Below are positions 8,984-17,316 of a stretch of DNA of 17,931 nt, in pieces. The translations under genes were made by a program, and so were the position numbers. The notes below the pieces were generated by a model that was not told where the DNA came from, made no database searches, and saw nothing but the letters and a program-made list of their open reading frames with translations. Source of the stretch: Zelonia costaricensis (lineage: Eukaryota; Euglenozoa; Kinetoplastea; Trypanosomatida; Trypanosomatidae); NCBI GenBank assembly GCA_030849075.1, contig JASAOO010003027.1, forward strand, positions 1 through 17,931, in the 5' to 3' direction. Within the stretch, counting starts at the first letter, position 1. The number at the start of each line of letters is the position of its first letter.

Positions 8984-10225
8984 TCAGGAAGAGCCCGGCG
9001 TCACGCCACCCTCCCGCTCGCGTCGCAGCTCCGCCGGCGCCAAGCTGCGCTCCCGCACCGGCGGTGACACGTCCCGCAGCGAGCGCGAGCCGCCTGTCAT
9101 GCCGGACCCCGGCGACTGCCCCTCCTCGCTCTCCTCCGGCTCGCTCCAGCGCACGTGCGCACCGGCGCGGCGTGGCGGGGTGCAGGAGGTGCGCTCCGCG
9201 TGTGGGCCCGCGGGATGATGCCTGAAGGGGGACGGTACAGGGAGCGGTGAGGTCACGTCAGGAGAGTGCATCGACGTCGACGCGTCGCTTTCCGCGGCCG
9301 CTGCTGTTGTCGAGGTGTAGCTGCCTGTGCCGCTGATGACGCAGTCGGCAGCGCCGCGCAGTGCACGCGGCCTGCTTGTCCCACCGCTGCTCATCCTCTC
9401 CTCCTCCTCTGCCTCCGCCTGCTCCTCCTCGATGGCCAGCTGCAGCGGATCGACGTGGCCGCCGAGCCGCTCCACGTCACGGGCGAACTGCGATGTCGCG
9501 AGGAGGTACAGCCGGTGCTGTCGTGCCTGCAGCGCACCCGCCACCTCAGCGTCGGCCTCCTCCATGGCCGCCTGGGCCCGCTCCAACTCGAACGTGTCCA
9601 CCTCTGGTTCATCGCCGCCGTCGCCGTTCTCGTTGTCGGTGCTGCCGGTGCTGCTGGTCAGTGAGGCCGCCCGTGGGCAATCCAGCTCGACCACGTGGCC
9701 CACACCGCAGCCGAACACGCCACCCACGTCGCACCCGCGACGTAGCAGCTCACGACGGTCATCGCCGCCGTCGCTGTCGTCGCTGCTGCCCACCCGGAGC
9801 CGCCGCGGTGACAGCTGCAACGAGGCGGCCGCGGCGGAGCTGCGCAATGGCAGCAGAGGCGGAGCTGGCTGCGCGTGTGCCGGCACCATAGACGGCGCCG
9901 CGGTGCGGATCGGTGAGGTGGGGGAGAAAGTGCGCGCGCAGGCACCGCGCGGCGCGGCACCGGCCGCTGCATCCGAGCCGCTTCCGCCGTCGCCCGCGCT
10001 CCTGCTGCCGCTGACCTCCCCTCCCCGCACGTGCGGCGCTGCCGTGGGATGCGCGTCCTCATCGTCTGGTCGCGCGACGGAGGGAGAGACGGCGCGGCGC
10101 CGGCGCTGGCGCTGCTGCCAGAGGTGCGCCTCGCTCGGCATCGCCACCCGCGCCGTCGGCGCGTCCGCGAGGGACACGGCGAAGGAGCCGCTGAGCGAGG
10201 CGGCAGCGGCAGCGGCCGACGACGA

Positions 10226-10258
<33 letters not shown>

Positions 10259-12118
10259 CGGGGAGCGGCTCGGACTCTCGACGCACTTGCGCTTCGTCAG
10301 CGCCACCTCGATGTCGTCCATGGTGCAGTCGTCGTCGCCGTAATGCACGCCGGGGCAGCAGTCGAACCTGCTGCCGTCGTGTGTGTCGTGGAGCGACGCG
10401 GGCAGAGACGCCGTGGAGAGCGCGGGTGAGGAAAGGGAGTCATGCGCGGAGCGGTGTGCACGCCCCATCGCAAGCACGTCGCGGGTCGCATAGACAGGCG
10501 CATCGCTGGAGCTCCCGCAGGCGGCGGGGGACGATGGGCTGGCGCTGGCGCGGCTGTCCTCCTCGTCCGCCGACTGCGCGCCTGCGAAACTCGTCGACAG
10601 CGAGCCCAATGCGCCGCTCGACGCCCAGTCCGCCACGCGTTGCACAGCACCCTCTCCGCGGCCGCTCCACAGCCGCGCCGAGTGCCCCGTCCCCGCAGAC
10701 GCACGCGACAAGCTCGCGGAGCGCCAGCTGGCCGACCTGTCTGTGCCGTAGTCGGGTGAGGTCGCGCGACGGGGCGGCGCACCGCTGTACGTGGGCACCG
10801 TGGGGGGCAAGCCATGGCCGCTAGGGCTGCTCTGCTCGCGCTGAGAAGCTGCCGTTATTGTGCGCCACTCCCCCAGCTGGGCGAGCTCGCGCGCAGACAG
10901 GGCCGACGCTGCACGCGGGCTCGGCAGCGGCGTCACGAAGGACGGCGATGAGACGCCAGAGAGGCTCTCTTCGTCCGCACTCGGGTCGTGTCCGCTGGCC
11001 GCGCTGCGTGCGCTGCCCATGTCGCCAGCGCGAGCCCGCCACCCACCGAGCAAGGTGGTGGCGCCGTCGCTGACGGCGCTGCCGTGCCAGCTCTCGCGCC
11101 GCGTGAAGGCCGGATGCGCAGCGGCAGCGGCAGCAGCAGCGGGGTGGCTGCTGATGGACGAGCCTGTGCTGGTTGCGGTTGTGTTGGTGGTGGTGGTCAC
11201 GTGAGAGCGGAGCTGGCGCCAGGAGGGGGTCCGCTGCGGGCTGGCCTCCTCCGCAGGCCGCGCCAGCGTAGCGCTAATGCTGGAGCCCCTCCTCACATCA
11301 TCGCTGAAATGGCGGAAGCCGCGCTCCCAGTCGCCCTCCCTCGCGCAGGCGTCGCCGCTCCCGTCCGCATCGGTGCCGTCGTAGGCGTCGGAGGCGGACG
11401 CGGACGGCAGTGCCCCTTCCCACGACTGTCCCTCGCGCAGCGGGACGAGGGCGGAGGCGAACGAAGAGGCCAGACTGTCACGGCGCGAGGTGGAGGCGCT
11501 GCGCGGCTCTTTGGACGGGCTGCACCCCGCAGAGCGGACCCAATCGCGCACCGTCGTGACGCCCGTGTCGCTGGCCCCCTCGGCCATGGTGCCGTGCGCC
11601 AGTGAGCCCGCGGATGGAGAGGCGCGCCGCCGCGGGGTCCACTGCCGCACGCGCCGCTGCTGCGGCTGTTGCAGTAGCGGTAGAGTGCTGTGCCCGTCCT
11701 GCAGGAGCGGCGCAGCAGCAGGACTCGGGGGCAGGAAATCAGCGGCCAGCTGCGCCGCTGTTGTTTCGGATGGTGCGCCATACCGCACCGCAGAACCGCC
11801 GTGCAGCGACAGCGTCGTGGGGGTGCTCACGTGGCTGGCGCTGGCGGAGGTCAGGGCATCGCCGCAGCGGACGCTGGAGGCCGAGGTGCTGTCCGTCATA
11901 CCGCGCTTTCCCACTGCACCCCACACCGCTGGCGGGGCGCAAGATGGTGTGCGGTTGTCGCCGCCGTGATGAAGCGGCGGCGACGCCGGTTGTGGCGCAG
12001 CGGCAGCAATGTGCGCCGCCGCGGGCGCAAGACCTCGTGCACCGGTAGTGGTGGCGGGAAAGGCGAGGGCAGTCGCTGGCAGGGCGTCGTAGCGTGGTTG
12101 CGCGTCCGAGTGCTGCAT
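8984..12118 (-). CDS. Ser/Ala-rich hypothetical protein with RRxS sites and a C-terminal charged helix (1044 aa)
   Basis: This is an unrecognised protein of 1044 residues, starting MQHSDAQPRYD and ending in TGA. The start is the first ATG of a frame that stays open a further 121 codons upstream without any ATG. Residues 1 to about 830 are low complexity. They carry five basophilic-kinase-type RRxS/T sites, at S167, S215, S279, S343 and T453, and scattered Trp motifs, including a related pair at W193 (VRDWVRSAG) and W498 (VADWASSGA). An (SL)n tract at roughly 620-633 is encoded by the GACAGC hexamer repeat. A Cys/Asp-rich island lies at about 591-615 (contains DDDCTMDDIEVALTKRK). Residues 839-908 are rich in Glu, Ala, Gln and Leu and look like a helix or short coiled coil. 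Near the C-terminus, HVRWSEPEESEE (988-999) resembles a PP1-type RVxF site, but imperfectly. No enzyme domain, signal peptide or membrane segment is visible. A phosphorylated scaffold is plausible but unproven. Confidence 0.87.
10224..10259. repeat. Coding hexamer repeat (GACAGC)6
   Basis: There are six perfect copies of GACAGC inside the 1044-aa gene. On the sense strand they are GCTGTC repeats that encode an alternating Ser-Leu tract. The 6-bp period keeps the frame when copy number changes. Confidence 0.95.
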
Positions 12119-12235
12119 GACGCCGTGGGTCTTGCGATGGCTGCAACAGCTGTGCGGCAATGTGTCTCTGTGTGTGCGCAGGAGGCGGGGGGTGGCGCTG
12201 CGCACGTGCAGGTCGTCGCAGTGAGCTCGCCACGT

Positions 12236-12310
12236 CTCCGGCAATTCCAGATAAGCGGTGTGCAGTGGGTGTGGACGCGGGGGTTCACAGGGGGAGAAGA
12301 AAAGCGAGCG
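12236..12310 (-). promoter_or_regulatory. Candidate SL acceptor region of the 1044-aa gene
   Basis: The minus strand carries CGCTCGCTTTTCTTCTCCCC (12310-12291) and the first AG after it is at 12237-12236, about 50 nt away. The 5' UTR would be 117 nt with no ATG before 12118. The spacing between tract and AG is longer than at the other sites, so confidence is modest. Confidence 0.4.
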
Positions 12311-13313
12311 TTGCGGTGTGCTGTGCGAGAGCGAGCGGGAGAGTGCCGACGAGGGCGCTGAGTTTTGCGGATGTGTGAGTACTTCTGCGTGTGCTGTCAA
12401 CTCTGTGGCGCGCGCCGAAGCACCGTTGCACACAGGTTCGTGTGGTTTACACAAGGTGGGAGGCCGAGCATTGGCAACCACGTGCGAAGAAGTGAGAGCA
12501 GAGAGGGAGGGTGCGGAGTACCAGTGGAGAAAGGCGGAGCGACGAGGCGTAGCCTACACGAGCGCCGCAGCCCCACAAGCGCAAGGACGCTCGGCGTTCA
12601 CTGGAGGAGGGGGGGGACAAAGTGGGCAACAAGATTCGCCGGCCTCTCTGCGCGCCCCGCCATGCGCGAGCCTCCGTTGCTCCGCACGTGCCGTTGCCGA
12701 GACGAGGGACACCGCTGCGAGAGGACATGACGCGTACATGCTCAGCTCTCCTGCCGCACCCTCCCCCGTCTCCTGCTTTGTTTTTTCTTGATTTCGCTTC
12801 ACGTTTTCGTCGGTCGACACTGCGGAGGCGGTGGGAAGAGTGGGAGAGAGGGCGAGCGCGCAGCACACGAGTTGGAGGTGAGGACAAGGTACGTGATGGG
12901 GGGGTGATAGTATGGAGAAGGGGGAGAAGCAAGACGCCGACGACACACACACAGAGGCACACAAACACAGGCACACATCCCCATCGGAAGCCCAGATGGA
13001 CAGAAAGGTGAACGAGGAAGGGTGGGGGGGAGGGGGGCCAATACAAACGAGGAGCGGGGTAGGGCTGCACGGGGCAGTTTGCACGGCCCCCCCCCCTTGT
13101 CGGACTCCTTCGTCTTCGCTCGCACGGAGCAACTATGTAAACTTATGTGCAATCAAACAAGACAGGAAATAGGGGGAAAGAAAGCAGCGCGGCGCCTGGC
13201 GAGGCCGGAAGGTCTGGCGAGAACATCAACAAAGCGTCGGCGGGAGGGGGGGGGTGACAGCCAGCAGGCGGCACCGAGCGAGGGCCCGCAAGGGGGGGCG
13301 GCGCGCACGCAGT

Positions 13314-13335
13314 GGGTGAGGAGGGGGAGGGAGGG
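13314..13335 (+). other. G-quadruplex-type motif
   Basis: Runs of 3, 5, 3 and 3 G are separated by loops of 6, 1 and 1 nt on the template strand, in the 3' flank of the 973-aa gene. Confidence 0.55.
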
Positions 13336-13553
13336 CGAGCCCTGTTCGAACGGCCCGTGACGAGAAAACTTTCTTACAGTGCGGCAGCGTGATAGCTTCG
13401 CCTCCCAGACTCCTCTGGCAGCCCCCGGGAGTAGGCACACAGACGCGTGTGGCCGAGCTCATGCGCGGCACCTGTGGCCTGCACCGCTGGCGACCTTCCC
13501 AACCGCTCCCCCCCCCTTCTCCTCCACCTCCATCCTCTGAGCCCTTCTCGAGC

Positions 13554-16475
13554 CTACACAACAACGTGCACGCGCTTGGTGGGTGGGGTGGCCAGCATGA
13601 TATCCGGCGGCGGCTCGTCCGAGGTGCAGCTAACCGCATGGGGGCCCTCCAGAGACAGTTGCGTCGAGGACTCCACCGTCTGCACCGGCGTGCTGCCGTT
13701 GTTTTGGCTCTGTTTCGCGGAGCTGCGGAGGCTGCCGGGCCGCTGCCCACCACCGCCACTTGCGGAGGCGGACCGGTGGGGGGGCGCAGGGGATTTGAAG
13801 CCCGGCAGCGGTGCCGACGGTGAGCGCGGCATCGGACGCGGCGTCGCCGCCGCGCTGGCAGCAGTAGCGCTCGGCGTGCCCACGGGGCTGATGCCCTCAC
13901 CTGGTACAGTAACGAAGGTCGAGCTGGCGCCGCCGACGACGGTGGTGCCGGTGCTGCTGCCGCCGTGCCGCGGACTTCGGCTCTGGGGGTGGGGAAGAAG
14001 TGTGATGGGAGGGCCGAAGCGTGGGCTCGTGCCACTGCCGCGTCCCGCGCCGGCGCTGCCGCTGCTGCCTTGCTGTGGGTGCGGCCCCGAGCCGGACGAC
14101 GGGGAGCCGCGGCACATGGGCGAGCGCTGGCCGCGCGGTGAGGGCGACCCGGCGGAGAGCGCCACCGTGCTGGCGTTGCCGCCACCGCCGTTGCCCACCT
14201 CCAGCTCACTCGCGGTGCTGCGCAGCACGATGAAGTCCGTCCGCAGCGTCACCTCCGCCAGCGACGCGGGCCCCGAGAGGCGCCCCTCCGTTCCACCGCC
14301 CGACGGCTGGCGTGGCGAGGCAGCGAGGCCGGTCCCCTCTCCCCCACCACCCCCCGCGGCACCCGCGCCGCCGGCGCCGTTCACCGAAAGCGACAGCACG
14401 CGGGAGTGGACGGTGGTGTTGGAGGGATCGGTGTCGATCGTCATCGTCGGGTTTGTTGTGACGCTGCCGGACTTGCGCAAGATGGACTTGACATGTGTCG
14501 CCGGCTGCCTGATCTGTCGCACCAGCTCCGAGTTCGTCGGAGGCGTGTTGGGCTGACTGCCATCGAGCGCGGCAGCACCACCGCCAACACCGCCACCATC
14601 AGCGGCGCCGCCGCGGGCGACAAGGACGCCGTTGTCGTTGCTCGTCAAGCTGTTCAGCAGCCAATTCCCGCTCGTGGTGAGGAACGGCGGCTGCGCACGC
14701 CATTTGTGCGGCGAGATGAGCGACGGCTCCGCCGGGATGCTGTCGAACCCCTCCGGGGCCGCGCCGAGGGAGGCGTGCGTCGGGGACCCCCGCGGCGGCG
14801 CGGCGTGACTCAGCATACCAACCCGCGGCGGGGTACGTGGGGCACCGCCGCCGCTGCCGCTCACGCTGGTCACCGGCACCATCGCGCCTACGCCGGAGAG
14901 CGGAAAGCCGAAGGGCAGGTCGGTGATGTGCTCCGGCAGGGGGAGGTCGCTCGGGGCGTCGAGGCTGGAGGGCGCGGCGATGGGCGCCGGGGACGAGCTG
15001 GTCGCCGGCGACATCGGCGCGGGCGTCCGCGGTGACGCGGCGGAGGGGGAGGCGCGCTGCGGCATGGCCTCCTGCTGGAGTGCGTTGGCATGGGGCGGCG
15101 TGCGGCTTGCCGGGCTTGGGTGCCGCAGCTGGCCCGGTGTGGAGGGGCGCCGGCTCCCTGGTGAGCCCGCTGTTGTCTGGGCAGCTACGGTTGTCGTGAA
15201 GCTGGAGACGCTCGAGGGGGACTCGAGCGGCCCCGAGGCGTTGTCCGCCGCGAAATGCGGTCGTCGCGGCATTGGCTGCATGGCGGTGCTCGAAGACTGC
15301 GACGACAGGGGCACGGACGGTGCCGTGTTGTACGCGAGCCGCGCCGAGCACTGCGCCGGCGACGGAGCCGCCGTGGCGGCGGTCGCGCGAGCTGAAGACG
15401 GCAACAACGCGGGCGGGCGGTGGTGCGTCGCCTGCGGATACAGCGTCTGCGTCGTTGTGTGTTGCTGCTGCACTGGCGCGGGCTGGCAGGACGAGGACCG
15501 GCTCGCGCCTGTTGACGGCGGCTGCGTGGACACCGCGGTGTGCTGCAGCGAGTTCAGCGTCGTCGTTGTGTCGCCTAGCGTGCCCATCATGAAGGCGCTG
15601 CCGCTGCTGCCCCAGCGAAGCTCGCGGGGCACGGCGGGCGCCGCCTCGGTGGAACTCAGCTCCCCAGACGGCGGGGGCGGCGAAGGCGAGCGCAGCGCGG
15701 GCGAGGACGGACTCGCGCCGCGGCTGCCCAGCGGGAGCGGCGGCGGTGGCGTGTCGTGCTGCGGCAACGTCGACTCCAGCACCAATGGTCCGTCGTGAGC
15801 AGACGACGGCGGCGGCTTGTGGTCGACACGGGCAGTGCTCCCCATCGTCACAGCAGCGCCGTCATCGGCGCCGTACATGCCCTCGGCTGAGCCGCGCAGC
15901 GACGCCGTGGGGGCTGTGCGAGTCGAGTTCCGCTGGATTCGATCTGCGCTGCTCGCCTGCTGCCGCGGCGACATCGACGCCGATGGCGCTGCCTCGCCTT
16001 GCCCGGCGGGGCAGAGCGGGCTGCACGACGGCGTCAACTCAGCACTGTCCTGCACCGCAGCCGCGAGCGTGGTGGACGAAGACGTGGAGCAGGCATTGGG
16101 GGGCACATGGTCTGCACCCCCACCGCGCGTCGCGCTGCGCGGCGGCGTCAGCTTGAGGTCGGCGGCCGCAGCCAGGCGACCACCACTGCCTTCGCCGCCG
16201 TGTATGCTGCCCTCCTCTGCTTCCTCCCCGAGGAACACCCTCGACGAGCCCCCAGTAGAGGATGAAGGGCCGGGCCTGCGCGCTTTCAGCGAGGCGGTGC
16301 CGCTCTGCTGCTGCTGCTGCTCCTGCAGCGTATCCTGCGGTGGCGTCGACGACGTCAGCGACTGCGGCCTCGCAAGCAGCGATGACGGCTGCTGTTGTGG
16401 CTGCTGTGGGGTGGCCGTCTTGTCGGCGCCATTCTCCGGCCTCGACACCCTCTCCTTTGAGTCTGCGCAGCCCAT
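13554..16475 (-). CDS. N-terminally acylated (MGC) Ser/Pro-rich hypothetical protein (973 aa)
   Basis: This is an unrecognised protein of 973 residues ending in TAG. The start is the first ATG downstream of both candidate SL acceptors, and it gives the N-terminus MGCADSKERV. Gly2 with Ser6 and Lys7 fits the N-myristoyltransferase consensus, and Cys3 is a likely palmitoylation site, so membrane attachment (plasma or flagellar membrane) is expected from known families with this motif. Residues 23-58 are Gln-rich. The rest is dominated by Ser, Pro, Gly and Ala with about forty S/T-P dipeptides, typical targets of proline-directed kinases. Conserved-looking islands are 284-302 (ELRWGSSGSAFMMGTLGD), 510-527 (DLPLPEHITDLPFGFPLS), the segment around W592, 648-698 with a SILR motif at 664-667, 740-760, and the C-terminal tail ending KRVHVVV. 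Gly-rich linkers separate several of these. No catalytic domain or transmembrane segment was seen. It is the first gene of the visible array. A membrane-tethered scaffold is an inference. Confidence 0.88.
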   Translation of the reverse strand: MGCADSKERVSRPENGADKTATPQQPQQQPSSLLARPQSLTSSTPPQDTLQEQQQQQSGTASLKARRPGPSSSTGGSSRVFLGEEAEEGSIHGGEGSGGRLAAAADLKLTPPRSATRGGGADHVPPNACSTSSSTTLAAAVQDSAELTPSCSPLCPAGQGEAAPSASMSPRQQASSADRIQRNSTRTAPTASLRGSAEGMYGADDGAAVTMGSTARVDHKPPPSSAHDGPLVLESTLPQHDTPPPPLPLGSRGASPSSPALRSPSPPPPSGELSSTEAAPAVPRELRWGSSGSAFMMGTLGDTTTTLNSLQHTAVSTQPPSTGASRSSSCQPAPVQQQHTTTQTLYPQATHHRPPALLPSSARATAATAAPSPAQCSARLAYNTAPSVPLSSQSSSTAMQPMPRRPHFAADNASGPLESPSSVSSFTTTVAAQTTAGSPGSRRPSTPGQLRHPSPASRTPPHANALQQEAMPQRASPSAASPRTPAPMSPATSSSPAPIAAPSSLDAPSDLPLPEHITDLPFGFPLSGVGAMVPVTSVSGSGGGAPRTPPRVGMLSHAAPPRGSPTHASLGAAPEGFDSIPAEPSLISPHKWRAQPPFLTTSGNWLLNSLTSNDNGVLVARGGAADGGGVGGGAAALDGSQPNTPPTNSELVRQIRQPATHVKSILRKSGSVTTNPTMTIDTDPSNTTVHSRVLSLSVNGAGGAGAAGGGGGEGTGLAASPRQPSGGGTEGRLSGPASLAEVTLRTDFIVLRSTASELEVGNGGGGNASTVALSAGSPSPRGQRSPMCRGSPSSGSGPHPQQGSSGSAGAGRGSGTSPRFGPPITLLPHPQSRSPRHGGSSTGTTVVGGASSTFVTVPGEGISPVGTPSATAASAAATPRPMPRSPSAPLPGFKSPAPPHRSASASGGGGQRPGSLRSSAKQSQNNGSTPVQTVESSTQLSLEGPHAVSCTSDEPPPDIMLATPPTKRVHVVV

Positions 16476-16514
16476 TTGCGTGAGCTGCGGTTGGTCTGTG
16501 TACGTGCCAGAGAC

Positions 16515-16545
16515 CTCAAAAGGAGGTCGACAAGAAAAGAAGCCG
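16515..16545 (-). promoter_or_regulatory. Candidate proximal SL acceptor of the 973-aa gene
   Basis: A second pyrimidine-rich stretch (CTTCTTTTCTTGTCGACCTC on the minus strand) is followed by CTTTTGAG, with AG at 16516-16515. It would leave a 39-nt 5' UTR and the same start codon. It may be a minor or alternative site. Confidence 0.4.
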
Positions 16546-16627
16546 CAGAGTGGGCTTCGATGCTCGTGCGAGCACACGAGGCCACCAACGATCTTCAACG
16601 AAGGAACCCCAAAGTGGGGAGCGAAAT

Positions 16628-16650
16628 CTACGAAAGAAGGAAGAGAGCGG
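16628..16650 (-). promoter_or_regulatory. Candidate distal SL acceptor of the 973-aa gene
   Basis: The minus strand reads CTCTCTTCCTTCTTTCGTAG, with AG at 16629-16628, a very good tract-plus-acceptor pair. It gives a 152-nt 5' UTR with no ATG before 16475, which supports the MGCADSK start. Confidence 0.6.
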
Positions 16651-16738
16651 TGACGTGCAGACGCGCCTTCACGGTGTGAGATGGTGCGGTTGACGCGTCA
16701 GCCGAAGGAACCGCCGCCGTGCGATGTCAAATAGGGAG

Positions 16739-16752
16739 ACACACACACACAC
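16739..16752. repeat. (AC)7 microsatellite
   Basis: There are seven perfect AC units, followed by an imperfect CA-rich stretch, upstream of the 973-aa gene. Confidence 0.9.
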
Positions 16753-17005
16753 CCACACAAACACGCACACACGAAAAACGGAAACACACCACGCAAGAGG
16801 CGCAAGTCGCGCGCTAGCGGAGTCTGGGCTATTGAAAGTCGCTGTGCGCCTCGGCCCGGCACGTGCACAAGAGAGTGATGGAGGGCAGGGGCGATGGACG
16901 GGGGTGAAGTGCGGCACTGGACAGGCGCCGGACAAGCCAGCCACGCCACTCAATCAAGCCCGTGACGGAGGAAAACGCGGAGAGAAGGAGGCGACACAAC
17001 AGAGA

Positions 17006-17032
17006 GGGGGGGAGGACGGGACGGGAGGGGGG
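17006..17032 (+). other. Strong G-quadruplex-type motif
   Basis: Runs of 7, 3, 3 and 6 G are separated by loops of 5, 2 and 1 nt, within a longer purine-rich block upstream of the 973-aa gene. Confidence 0.6.
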
Positions 17033-17248
17033 AGCAGGAAGGGGGAGGGAGCGCGAATGGGTGAGGGATGGACTGGGAAGTGACGCAGAACTGAGAGTTG
17101 CAGGAGAGAGGAGAGAACGAGCGAAGGAGGGAGAGACAGAGACAGAGAAAGGACGCTCGAAGTGGGGCGGAAGGAGGGGAGGGCGACGTGCGTGACGACG
17201 CAGCGGGCGAGCAGGCGGGGGGAGAGAGGAGACCAGGAGCGAGAACAG

Positions 17249-17316
17249 TGGTTGGAAGGTACGGGAAGGGGGACACAAGAGNTGGTTGGAAGGTACGGGA
17301 AGGGGGAAACAAGAGG
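17249..17316. repeat. 34-bp tandem duplication with an N at the junction
   Basis: Two adjacent 34-bp units begin TGGTTGGAAGGTACGGGAAG at 17249 and again at 17283. They differ by one base (GACAC versus GAAAC), apart from the undetermined base at 17282, which is the last position of the first copy. Confidence 0.93.

Larger units (their letters stand above)
12119..13553. other. Intergenic DNA between the 973-aa and 1044-aa genes
   Basis: No credible gene is present. It includes the 5' UTR of the 1044-aa gene, a plus-strand T-rich tract around 12746-12808, short CA-rich stretches near 12940-12980, and G-rich blocks near 13230-13335. The rest should be 3' UTR of the 973-aa gene. Confidence 0.7.

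Noticed and set aside
9327..10343. A 338-codon plus-strand frame inside the 1044-aa gene
   Set aside because: It is antisense to a clear coding frame, Ser/Arg-rich by mirroring, and unsupported by any acceptor in that direction.
12119..12481. N-terminal extension of the 1044-aa protein by 121 codons
   Set aside because: The upstream frame is open but has no ATG and runs through the likely SL acceptor, so it is most likely 5' UTR.
16476..16598. N-terminal extension of the 973-aa protein to a TTG
   Set aside because: It is a non-ATG start and would bury the MGCADSK acylation signal, which itself argues for the start at 16475.
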